Assembly: GCA_020809705.1 (NCBI GenBank)
Contig: CP085832.1
Location: forward strand, 2,790,001 to 2,854,000
Direction of reading: 5' to 3'
DNA: 64,000 nucleotides
Source of the DNA: Calonectria ilicicola
Taxonomy: Eukaryota > Ascomycota > Sordariomycetes > Hypocreales > Nectriaceae
The stretch's first letter is position 1. Each line of letters opens with the position of its first letter. The translations under genes and the position numbers were made by a program. Below, piece by piece: positions 23,664 through 35,080 of this stretch. The notes below the pieces were generated by a model. It saw only the letters and a list, made by a program, of their open reading frames with translations, was not told the DNA's origin and did no database searches.

Positions 23664-24147
23664 AAAAGGCAACAGGCAGATAGGTATTTCATGGGCCCAC
23701 AAGGATTAGATAAACAGACGATAGGAGCATGTGTTTACCGTTAAACAAAATAGAAACCACCATTATTTTTTGTATCGTATATCATACATAAAAACCACCA
23801 GGGATCCACATCTAAAATCATCTAGTCACACTTTACATAACAAACTTATTATATGCACTTTTCTGCACTTGCATGTCTTTTTCTGAAGTTTACACGTGGT
23901 TAGTATAATACACCTGTTAAAAGTACAGTTTATGTTCTTCTTCATTCCAATCCTTGCGGCAAGGCAACTTTCAAGTGATGCCTAGCCAAACGAGCTCCAG
24001 TCAAGGAAAGGGGAGGAAAAGGCCAATCGGTTTCATCCAGTCATAATCAAATGCTCCAAGGGGGCCAAGGCTCTATATGCGTGAAGGAAATGACATCATT
24101 CTTATCAACGAAGAAGATAATGCCAGGTCAAACTTGGCACCGTACCG
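23664..24147. other. Convergent intergenic region tfb1 / AAA ATPase
   Basis: About 480 bp with A/T-rich 3' UTR character. No gene supported. Confidence 0.6.
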
Positions 24148-27100
24148 CTACGGGCTACCTCGACGGACACGAACTTCCTCAGTATCGGCGTGCTTCTTCT
24201 CGGCGCCAATACCAAAGCCCATCGTTTTCTTAGCACCCTTTTTCTTTGCGCCATACTCTTCATCGAACTTGCGGATTTGTTTGAGGGACTCCATGTCTTC
24301 GCTGATTGAAGCAGGTATCTGCTTGAGAGCCTTGTCAAAGTGATCGCAACGAAGGGTACGTTTCTTGGGGTATTCGTATGGTTCTGGACCGCTATGTTTA
24401 GCTGCCGTATCGTTTTCTTCTTCTACGGCGGCCATAGCTGCCGCGACGCAGGCGTTCTTGAGGTCTGAGCCGGAGTAGTAGGGTGTTCTTTTGGCCAAGT
24501 CATCAAGCGAAACAGACTCGTCTAGTTGTTCGTTCTTAAGGAGGATTTTGAGGATTGCAGCTCGGTCAGTTTGGAGAGGGAGATCAACGAGCAGGCGACG
24601 AGGGAGACGCCGAAGAACAGCATCATCCAGGTCAAAAGGACGGTTGGTTGCCACCATAATGAAGGCTTCCGTCTCTTCCAAGCCATCCCACTCCTTTAAG
24701 AACTGGTTGATATGGGATCGGTGAGATGCCCGAGCACCCAGCATGCTACGATTAGCTAGCAGAGAATCTGCCTCGTCAATAAAGACGACGCAGGGAGAAA
24801 TTTTCTTCGCCAGCGTGAAGACGGCATGGATCAACTTTTCACTCTCACCAACCCACTTGTCATTGATGGTAGCCCCGCTGATCTCAAGCATGTTCGCACC
24901 GCTCTCCTTTGCCACAGCCTTCGCGAGCAGCGTCTTTCCTGTGCCAGGAGGGCCATATAACAAACACCCCGGGATTCTATCTTGTGCCAGGACACCATAC
25001 GCGAACGCATCTGGGCGCACCAGAGCCAGCGAGGTCAGAAGCTTGAGTGCTGAAATTGTTTCCCGGGGCACATGAACGTCGTCAAATGTCGTTCGAAGGT
25101 TCTGGCGGTTAATGTGTCCCACAGAGATTCGTTTTTCGTACTCATTGAGTTTAAGAGACGCACGGCCATTGGACTGAGAATCTTCTGCCTTCTTCTGGGC
25201 CTCCGCCAAGTCAGATTTCGTCTCTGGTTCTTCATCGTCGAGAAATCGCTGTCCAGGTTTTTGCCTTAGGGGGCCCATCAGCAATCGTTCGATAACGGCC
25301 ATTGGTGCAGCACCGTCAGATTGGTCCTCCTGTTGCTTAGCGGCGCAAGCAAGATTATAGACTTCAGGCTGTGGTAAAATTGATTTCTTGAGTATCTGGG
25401 TTCTGGGGTCGGTCACTAGCATTAGTCCTTTTATATGTTCATCTGATAGATCAAGGAGCTTTTTGCTACCCAATGTCCGCAGCATCCTATTCACATTGCG
25501 CACATTCTCCACAAAAAAGTCCATATCTTGTAAGGGAAATGGGTTTTCCGCAACCTGTGTCCCTCCGCCTGTCGGTTGAGGCTGCACCAATGAGCGGTTA
25601 GGTTCAATATGGCGAGAGACGACGAAATCTCCTATAGCCAATTCCCGAAGCATGTTCTGGTACTCATCGGAGGGCGCCTCACTAGCGGAGGTACCGAGGA
25701 TAGCAATTTTAGCACCACGCTGCCAGGCAGCGTCAACGAGATTCCTCAGCCTCCCTATTAGCATTGATCCTTCCAAAGTCATATTAAGCTCGACATAATC
25801 GTGGAGATGGATAATCAGAGGCTTTTCTCGAGATGATCCATTCTTCGTATCAGCTGCGTCTATGAGTTGGCTGAGGACTTTATCAATCTTCAGATTCTCC
25901 CATTTTCCAAATGGGTCGTATCCCCCCTGCTTGATCTTTTGCAATTCATCTTCCAAAGATCCAGAAGTTGCTCGAATATTGACAACCCCGGGATCGGGGT
26001 CGTTGTCCTCGTCGTCCATTCGCGACCCTATTTCAGGTTCTCGATATAGTTTCCCATTCATTTCGGCAGCACGAAAGCCCATTGTTGAAAGAGAACCACG
26101 TGAGTAAGCCCAATCTTGGCCAAGGTATTCGCCGACTAAGACCGAAAGATCCTGGGCATCTAGGCGGATTAAATCCGCGTCATTAAAAAAGGCCACGTGC
26201 TCTGCCAAGGCCTCTGCAATACCCTGCCCGCCATAACCAGACATAGATAGAACAGTAATTTGTCGCTTCATAGTTCTGGACTCGGGAGTAGCTGGCGCGG
26301 GAACATTGAGCTCGCGGCTAAGAGCAGATCTAATAGCAGAAAATGTCAGAACGGGAAGATCAGCAATAGCCTGTGACAAAGAGTGATCAAGTCTCCAGTC
26401 ATAATCGAGTGTGCTCTCGATAGCGGTATCAATTGATAGGAATTGGTCACGGAATTCTTGGCTATGGCGATCAAAATCTTTGTAGTAATGCCACCACCAG
26501 AATGGCCGTGAGTTATATGCGTATTGAGCATGTCGAGCGGGGTATAAAGTGTCTGCCAAATGCCAGGCCGAGTCAAGGAGCATGTCATGGATGCGTGTAA
26601 CACCAGCAAGCTTATGAGACAGCTCCTCCAAGTTGCAAGAAGCAGGGTCCATCCTGACAAAATCATTGACACCATCGCCAGCCTTTGTGAGCAAATTATC
26701 GACAGCCTTGTCAAAGTAGGACTCGATCGCCTTGGAATATTTTTGAAGCAGTGTGGGGTTTTCGCCAGGACGGGGATCGATCGAAATGGACGAGGTCTTT
26801 GTACGTTCAACATCATTAGCGAGGGCGGCAGGAAGTCGGGGCCTCCGCCAAGCATGGTGAAGAGAGACATTGTCGTCGAGGAAAGATGGCGGCAGTTGGA
26901 CTGGAGGTAGAGCAGGGGCAGCTTGTTTGCGAGCATATCGATTCTTTAGTGAGCCAGAGGCGCGCAGCCTAGAGCGGCTAGTTGAGGATTCAGATGCGGA
27001 TTGGGATTGTGCATCATTGCCTTCCTCCTCTTCGGCAACCGCGGGCGAGTCATTGGGGGGCTTTTCACCATTGTTAGGGTTGGCGCTGCCACTCAGCCAA

Positions 27101-27216
27101 GCGGGTGAGGCTCGCCATGAATGACAGGCGAGAGATCGAGGGACAAATCTCGGTCGCGGAGCTCTGGCGGCTAAGATAGCAGGATGGAGGAGGGCGTGAA
27201 GCCCTGGTGAGTGCAT
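24148..27216 (-). CDS. Msp1/ATAD1-like AAA+ ATPase, probably mitochondrial
   Basis: Intronless CDS of 1022 residues from the ATG at 27216; the frame is open further upstream but has no earlier ATG. The N-terminus (MHSPGLHALLHPAILAARAP, then further Arg/Ser/Ala-rich sequence) suggests a mitochondrial presequence. A poorly conserved region of about 700 residues follows, with segments such as RPFWWWHYYKDFDRHSQEF and IIHLHDYVELNMTLEGS. One C-terminal AAA domain resembles Msp1/ATAD1: Walker A GPPGTGKT at about 755-762, pore-loop region NDKWVGESEKLIHAVF, Walker B VVFIDEAD near 810, and second-region-of-homology residues VATNRPFDLDDAVLRRLPRR. The substrate is unknown. The large N-terminal part is not found in Msp1 itself, which is a short single-pass outer-membrane protein, so a separate role is likely. 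Confidence 0.85.
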   Translation of the reverse strand: MHSPGLHALLHPAILAARAPRPRFVPRSLACHSWRASPAWLSGSANPNNGEKPPNDSPAVAEEEEGNDAQSQSASESSTSRSRLRASGSLKNRYARKQAAPALPPVQLPPSFLDDNVSLHHAWRRPRLPAALANDVERTKTSSISIDPRPGENPTLLQKYSKAIESYFDKAVDNLLTKAGDGVNDFVRMDPASCNLEELSHKLAGVTRIHDMLLDSAWHLADTLYPARHAQYAYNSRPFWWWHYYKDFDRHSQEFRDQFLSIDTAIESTLDYDWRLDHSLSQAIADLPVLTFSAIRSALSRELNVPAPATPESRTMKRQITVLSMSGYGGQGIAEALAEHVAFFNDADLIRLDAQDLSVLVGEYLGQDWAYSRGSLSTMGFRAAEMNGKLYREPEIGSRMDDEDNDPDPGVVNIRATSGSLEDELQKIKQGGYDPFGKWENLKIDKVLSQLIDAADTKNGSSREKPLIIHLHDYVELNMTLEGSMLIGRLRNLVDAAWQRGAKIAILGTSASEAPSDEYQNMLRELAIGDFVVSRHIEPNRSLVQPQPTGGGTQVAENPFPLQDMDFFVENVRNVNRMLRTLGSKKLLDLSDEHIKGLMLVTDPRTQILKKSILPQPEVYNLACAAKQQEDQSDGAAPMAVIERLLMGPLRQKPGQRFLDDEEPETKSDLAEAQKKAEDSQSNGRASLKLNEYEKRISVGHINRQNLRTTFDDVHVPRETISALKLLTSLALVRPDAFAYGVLAQDRIPGCLLYGPPGTGKTLLAKAVAKESGANMLEISGATINDKWVGESEKLIHAVFTLAKKISPCVVFIDEADSLLANRSMLGARASHRSHINQFLKEWDGLEETEAFIMVATNRPFDLDDAVLRRLPRRLLVDLPLQTDRAAILKILLKNEQLDESVSLDDLAKRTPYYSGSDLKNACVAAAMAAVEEENDTAAKHSGPEPYEYPKKRTLRCDHFDKALKQIPASISEDMESLKQIRKFDEEYGAKKKGAKKTMGFGIGAEKKHADTEEVRVRRGSP

Positions 27217-28101
27217 CCGGGCGGGTTGTGGAGGAAATCGACAATGGGAGGCGGAAGAATGGCGAGGCTTTGGAGGAGCCTCGTCCGACAATTTCCCAAG
27301 CAAGCTCGAGGTTTCTCAGTGTCACCAAGGTACTTCGCTGAGAGGCGTTGAGGCGGGATTTGAATGATTACGTGATCCATAAATCCCGGTCATCTTTTTC
27401 TTGCACTCTTAGCTCTATTGCAAGTCAATCTGCTCCTAAAACCACAGAAGCCCGCATTATGATGGGTCAATGATTTATCAATTAGATGCCAAATTGTTTT
27501 GAGGTAAATGCAAGGTGCTTAGAATAAAGTCTCCAAGAACGTGAAATTAAAGCCGTTCCCTCAGGGTAAGTAAACGTGCAATGTCTATCTTTGCAAAGTC
27601 ACCAGGGAATGCTAAATTGTGGAATCAATGAATGAGCTGCTATGGAGAGTTAATTGTCTCTTTCATAGAGACGATAGAGGTTCGATTGGCATCCTATTGA
27701 GCTCAAGTAATGATACAACCTTGACGTTTTTCATCCCCAACCTCATCGGGGTAGAATGGTACAATCCTTCCTCACCAGGGTCATCATCCACCCCATGCAA
27801 CAACTAAGCTGAGCCCCCCAACCAGGAGATATATCCACCAAGCTGGGCTGAAGCGTTGCGTAACCTTTCCCCCCCCTTGAATGTGACTTGAATGTGACCG
27901 CTCAAACAGGCAGCCTTTGTAAACCAGATGATGGCGTTCCTAATCAAGACAGGCACCCCATAAAGCACCTGAACGATTCTTTGGCGTCATCATTTAGCGC
28001 ATGGCCTGCGTAAGAATAGTTAGCCATAACCAATCAGCATGGCCATATTCGCCGGGGAGCCAGACTGTCAATGATCTAATGCAACGCAACTCCTCCCGAA
28101 A

Positions 28102-28311
28102 ATGAAACCCGGTGGTCTTTTCGCTTTCCTCGGATTGTTCATTTGGGGGCTATTGCAGGCCTTGCCTGCACCACTACACAGCTTAAAGTACTGGATCGTC
28201 CCTTGTTTTGCAAATTTCCCGCAACAACATAGTCTGGTCCATGGTGCACCTCCCCTTCCACATTTACACTCAGTAGGTGGCGGCGGCACGGCCACCAATA
28301 TCTTGTCTTGA
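28102..28311 (+). CDS. Candidate small ORF with signal-peptide-like N-terminus (69 aa)
   Basis: ATG at 28102 opens a 69-codon frame beginning MKPGGLFAFLGLFIWGLLQA, a hydrophobic run followed by LPAP, which resembles a secretory signal. The rest is short and contains a Gly run (GGGG) with no known domain and only three cysteines or fewer. It lies 400 bp upstream of the Zn2Cys6 gene, so it may simply sit in that gene's promoter or long 5' leader. It is not recognised and is low confidence. Confidence 0.2.
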   Translation: MKPGGLFAFLGLFIWGLLQALPAPLHSLKYWIVPCFANFPQQHSLVHGAPPLPHLHSVGGGGTATNILS

Positions 28312-28687
28312 TTCGCTGTTCCCGGCTTCCTTCAAGTCCGCCCCAGTTTAACCCGGGTGAGATCCGACGCCGTTACTCGATTTTCCGACCATCATAGAAT
28401 TATCAGCGCCATCGCCCCCCAGCCATCCCATCGATCTTTGTCTGTCTCCTCCCCGCTAGCACTAGCCTGACTTTGGGATTCCTCAGCACTGTTCCATACC
28501 TTCATCGCCACTCCTCTCAACCAACTTCTCAGGATTCCCCCCATCCACTGGTCCGAGCTGCATAGCCTCAACCAACATCCCTTTCATCTCTCCCATACTC
28601 TCACTCCCGCCTTACGTCTCAAGTTTTCCCCTTAGACTACTTTTTCTTCTGAAAAATATTCTTCGTCTCATTTTACACTTTCTTGCC

Positions 28688-28696
28688 ATGTTATAG
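28688..28696 (+). promoter_or_regulatory. Minimal upstream ORF (ATG TTA TAG)
   Basis: A two-codon ORF ends 14 nt before the ATG of the Zn2Cys6 regulator at 28711, if the transcript starts upstream as the C/T-rich leader suggests. Such ORFs usually lower translation of the main frame. Confidence 0.4.
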
Positions 28697-28710
28697 ACGT
28701 GCCCCCAATC

Positions 28711-30309
28711 ATGGCTGACAACATCTTCCCCAACACGGCCGCTGAGCATCATCAGCCTGAGCAACTGAACTTTGATGAACAGCTCTCGTCACAAATTCAG
28801 CCTCAGCTAGATCAACTGCAGCTTCAGCAATCTCCTCTTCCTCGTGGGCTCCTAACAGATTCTACCCCCGCTGCTCCCGCTCCCGCCGACAAGCCTTATC
28901 ATGCAAAGCGCCCTCACAAAAAGTCACGAACTGGCTGTCGCAACTGCAAGTCTCGAAAGGTCAAATGCGATGAGGCTAGACCAACATGCCGTTCTTGTAA
29001 GCTACGTAAGGTCGAATGCGTCTATCCCGCAATCCCAACCTCATCATCATCCTCGGCGATAGTCATGCCAGCGTCACCCGCTGCATCAACTAATTCCAAT
29101 GCTGTTGTTCGTGGAAACTCTCCCGATGCCTTCTCGTCGCCATCTTCAACTCCCCTCAGCCGGAATCAGAGTCCAGCTCCCCGTGACAGTTCCCCTCTCC
29201 TTGCTCAACCGCTTTGGCAACCCAACAATATCGATGCCGCAGACATGAAACTGCTGTGGTTCTATACCACCTCGACTTCTTCGTCCTTTTCAGTTGCTGC
29301 GCCAGGAATGGGAAATCCCGTCGAGAATATTCTCAAGGTCCGCATGGTTCAAGTCGCCTTTGAGACGCCCTTTCTCATGGACTCTCTTTTTGCCTTGTCC
29401 AGTCTCCACATGCAGAGCCTCAATCAAAAATGCGATCCTAGCCGAGCTCTCGCCTATAGGGCCCGCTCGTTTGAGGGTTACCGCCGTGCTGTTGAGGCTG
29501 CTGCTCCTGACACATACGCTGCCCTTATTGCGAACTCACTATTTCTCACGGCTCTCTCATCTCAGGTTTTTCGAGAGAAGGACAGTAAGGATCTTTACAT
29601 ACTTGATTGGATGATTGTTTGGCGAGGGATCGGCCTTGTCATCGACTTGATGGGAGTGGAAAGACTCTTTGACACTGGCATGTATGCACTCTTCCAACGG
29701 CCACCCATCGACCTCGAAACAGCCACAACCTTCATTCCGAACCATCTCTTATTCATGGTTTCCTCCATAAAGTCTACCGATCCCGATTATGAACACATTG
29801 CTATTTATCAAGAGACCCTCAAATATCTAGGATCATTGTATATGAATCTTCAAGAAGGCCTCAATCCTGTCATGAACCTCCGCATCATAACTTGGTTTAC
29901 GTTTCTTCCTCGTCAATTCATCGACCTCTGTCGCCAGCGTTTACCACGTGCTTTGGTCATAATCGCCTACTACGCCGCTTTCCTCAAACTTATAAATAAT
30001 ATATGGTGGCTGGAAGGGATTGGCCAACGGTCTCTCACTGACCTCTGCCATTTCCTCGGTCCAGCTTGGGAACATCTTTTACTCGTACCACAGGCAGCAA
30101 TGGAAGCTGATGGTGAGCTCGATGTGGCCCGAGTAATATTTCAGGATCCCAACTGGACTCCACCTGAACCCACTGGCCTTCATTTGGATCCCGCATCTGC
30201 CATCACCGTGGTAGACGATGCAGGCAGACGTTTGGCGTGGACCCCCAACGATAGGAAGATTGTGCTTCTCGATTCCAGACCCCCAAATTCTATCGTATGG
30301 AGTGGTTGA
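28711..30309 (+). CDS. Zn(II)2Cys6 transcription factor, Upc2-like C-terminal domain
   Basis: Intronless CDS of 532 residues; the ATG at 28711 is the first in frame. The N-terminus is Gln-rich (QPQLDQLQLQQ). The binuclear zinc cluster is CX2CX6CX6CX2CX6C with cysteines at about 76, 79, 86, 93, 96 and 103, preceded by a basic KRPHKKSRTG stretch. A Ser/Pro-rich linker leads to an alpha-helical fungal transcription-factor domain from about residue 175 (LLWFYTTSTSSSFSV, FLMDSLFALSSLHMQSL, SRALAYRARSFEGYRRAV). That arrangement is similar to Upc2-type sterol regulators, which have a ligand-binding C-terminal domain. The target genes cannot be read from the sequence. The Upc2 resemblance is a family-level inference; many paralogues share it without sterol function. 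Confidence 0.88.
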   Translation: MADNIFPNTAAEHHQPEQLNFDEQLSSQIQPQLDQLQLQQSPLPRGLLTDSTPAAPAPADKPYHAKRPHKKSRTGCRNCKSRKVKCDEARPTCRSCKLRKVECVYPAIPTSSSSSAIVMPASPAASTNSNAVVRGNSPDAFSSPSSTPLSRNQSPAPRDSSPLLAQPLWQPNNIDAADMKLLWFYTTSTSSSFSVAAPGMGNPVENILKVRMVQVAFETPFLMDSLFALSSLHMQSLNQKCDPSRALAYRARSFEGYRRAVEAAAPDTYAALIANSLFLTALSSQVFREKDSKDLYILDWMIVWRGIGLVIDLMGVERLFDTGMYALFQRPPIDLETATTFIPNHLLFMVSSIKSTDPDYEHIAIYQETLKYLGSLYMNLQEGLNPVMNLRIITWFTFLPRQFIDLCRQRLPRALVIIAYYAAFLKLINNIWWLEGIGQRSLTDLCHFLGPAWEHLLLVPQAAMEADGELDVARVIFQDPNWTPPEPTGLHLDPASAITVVDDAGRRLAWTPNDRKIVLLDSRPPNSIVWSG

Positions 30310-31098
30310 TGTCTTGAAAATCATATAGGTAAAATTCTGATCGAGTCTAGCGTTAGGATGTCCCTGATGATACTCTTGTGGCACAAGACGAAACCGATTT
30401 GGTCCGAACTAGAACGGGATACGTGTTGAGATACATGGGCGATGTATTTTTATAATTATTGTTGAACTAGATATGCTTGATCTCGTGATTAATCGTCTAC
30501 GTGGAGAGAAATAATATGCATATTAACTCGGTCTACGTATTATGAGAATGGTTGTAGTACATAGCTTTGGATATTCACAACTGGGAGAGACAGGCGAATC
30601 TAAAACATGCGATCCTCGCCGAGAAGAGGATAAAAAATAATTCTGTAAATACATGTTGATTATTATCATAAACTAGAGTTAAAACCGGGGGACCCGACAC
30701 TGTCACATAGAACTCTAGAGTAGGTCTATCATGGGGTGTAGATGAATTAAGCATCTAGTATCAATCGGTCATAAACAAACCCAGATTCTATCAGGACTCA
30801 CGAACTGAACCAAAACATCAGGCGTCGAACACTATATTTTAGGGCATCATATATATTAGCACAGCAACATGTTCACATTATGTCGCTACTCATACTAAAA
30901 CAATGGCCAATAGACTGAGTTCACAGCACAAACTAAAGTTTGATATGGCTACAAGAGGAATTTTGTTGATTTCTTGGTACACAGCTCACAAACGAGACTT
31001 GGTGGAGCTTACGAGAAACCTCCCTGGCCCCTGTTCCTCTTCTCTATACACAGGCCCATTTCTCCCTCCGTCTCCCGCTATTACATGATTCAAACCAC
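30310..31098. other. Convergent intergenic region Zn2Cys6 factor / atp2
   Basis: 790 bp of A/T-rich sequence between two convergent genes. No gene supported. Confidence 0.6.
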
Positions 31099-33092
<1,994 letters not shown>

Positions 33093-34750
33093 CTTGACAG
33101 ATGACAAAGAGCGATCAGAGATGGGAGTGGAGAGAGGTAGGTGAAGCTGAGGGAGAACTTTTACGGAGTGAGCAGTTTTGCTCGGGAGGACGACTTGGTC
33201 GGTTAGAGCTTTCGGACAATGTCACGTGCAACGCTAACCTGAAATTGCAGGCCACTCCACCAAGGAAACTGCGATGCCGGCAATTTACCGGGACGATGCG
33301 GCGGGATTATTCGCGACCAAGACCCAGCTGTTGCCTTGCCAGAGGACAAGCCAAGGCCAGTGCAGCCGAAAAATTGGCAGCTCAGCGACAGCAGAGAGGG
33401 CAGGGAGCGACAGCGGAGCTACGGGCACCTATCTCCATGGCAAACCCAACGCGTTAGGATGTTAAATCGGCATCAGGCAGCGCAGCTGTAGCCCCGAAAC
33501 AGGATGAGTTGATAGCTTAGGTACAACATCTTGGGTATGCCCGTGCAACAAAACGTGCCTGCACCTGTGCCTCTATATCCAAAGGATGGTTCAAGTTGTC
33601 AGATGTTGATGCTGCAGCATCATGAAAAGTCAATTGAACAGCGGGACAGATAAAATTGTATTCAATGTGGTTGCCAGCTACCCGCGTGATCCATTGAGCC
33701 ATTGTTCCGTGAGGAAAGCACCAAGAGGCGAGAAAACAGTGTGTATCAACGGAGCCGACGACGTAGTCTGTGGGAAAGCGGGGAAAGTAGTATTGGTGAG
33801 CTCCTTTGGGCGTTGTGCTGCCGTGAGCATGTACGTACAGTGCCGTGGGAGGAGATTGGGTTGGGGTGGATGTGTTACCCGTCTGTGGCCCGGATTGGGG
33901 AGAATGAGCCGGGGAGAAACAGCAAACAGGGGCCTAAAACACCCACAGACATGGACATTGACACAGCGTTGAGCGGTACAGTGCCTCGGCGCTGCCCCTC
34001 CGGATAAAGCACGATTTGATCCTGTACTTACGGCTCTTCCCCTAGGCCGATCAATTAGCCTTCAATTGCTCCCTGCAAAACCCACCGAATCCATCATGGT
34101 ATTTCTGTACGGCGCCACAAGGCCCTCCCGTGTTCTCTTGGTGAATGGTATTCTGGCTTTGAGAAATTCCCCTCGTCTCAAGCCGATGCATCCCGTCATT
34201 GCCCCGCCCGTCGAGCTTTGTCCCCTTCCTATCCCCAATAAAAACCAGCCAATCATCGGAGGCAATTGGAGAGAGCCATCCCCACCCCCAAAGCTGAGGA
34301 CAAGAGGCCAGCTCTTTTTTTTTTTTTTTTCCGGATGACTTGGGCGATGTGATGGATATCTTTGTCGATATGTGGCCGATGCCTCATTTCCCTTTATGTG
34401 GTATTGACTAATTATCTTCCAATTCTCTCATCCCATTTATTTATTTAATTACCTTTTTTTCTGCTGTCCCTTTCCCAGGCCCGCCTATGACACTCTCTGG
34501 CAGTTATGGCTTAATTTGACTTCCACCATTTTTGCCCCTCAAGTTTACCTGATGCTATCTATGATAGTAAATTTCTCGTGATGTTTTAAGTAGCCAATAT
34601 TGAGAATTAAGGTGATCTGAACGGCCACAGAGTTCTGATTCATGAATGTTTGAACTTCTGTTCACAGTGTTGGAATCCCCGATTTGCTACTATCCCGAAA
34701 CCCCGAGCCGAAAAATCCGAGCTTCCCTCAACCAACATCAAAGATCCAGA
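33093..34750. other. Intergenic region upstream of atp2
   Basis: 1.66 kb containing the atp2 promoter at its left side. It also has a 16-T run at 34315-34330. The right end (34640-34750) is C/A-rich, leader-like DNA before the small spliced ORF at 34751. Several short frames (33101-33457, 33622-34007) have no recognisable features and are not called. Confidence 0.5.
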
Positions 34751-34931
34751 ATGCCCCACAATTACGACGACAAACTTGAATCACCAAACGAGACCAACTA
34801 CGTTGCCATTCTAGCGGATCACACCATTTCTTTCCTAGAGGTACTATATATCGTATATCTCCTCAAAGGCACTGACTAACTCACTCAACCATATATCAAA
34901 TAAGAACGAAACATCTTTTTGGTCCAGATAA
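34751..34931 (+). CDS. Candidate very small spliced gene (38 aa), unrecognised
   Basis: Possible CDS join(34751..34840,34905..34931). The ATG follows a C/A-rich leader (CAACCAACATCAAAG). The first exon reads MPHNYDDKLESPNETNYVAI and continues to FLE; the second adds NETSFWSR and stops. The 64-nt interval has a GTACTA donor, a good branch-like CTGACTAAC and an AAG acceptor, and both parts are in phase 0. Without splicing the frame runs 12 residues further, to LLKGTD, and stops at 34879. The product matches nothing I recognise. Composition is protein-like, but the length makes chance possible. It is convergent with the glycogen branching enzyme gene, only 149 bp away, and might lie within its 3' UTR antisense. 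Confidence 0.3.
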
Positions 34932-35080
34932 CATGATACGCTTGTCATCAAGAAACTGAATAATAACTTTTTTTATCCATCAATCACATCCCCAACCCCA
35001 AATGCATATTTCCATAGGCCACTTTCTCCTCGTAGCCTTGGCAAAGCAGAATTTGCTCCACTGAATATCATATAGGCCTG

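Larger units (their letters stand above)
27217..28710. promoter_or_regulatory. Divergent promoter region AAA ATPase / Zn2Cys6 factor
   Basis: 1.5 kb between divergent starts. It holds one short ORF with a signal-peptide-like start (28102-28311, listed separately). C/T-rich DNA from about 28320 to 28680 is typical of a fungal 5' leader. A two-codon upstream ORF lies just before the regulator start. Nothing else is recognisable. Confidence 0.5.

Noticed and set aside
27217..27303. 29-residue N-terminal extension of the AAA ATPase frame
   Set aside because: The frame there begins at a TTG; the first ATG is at 27216 and opens a presequence-like N-terminus.
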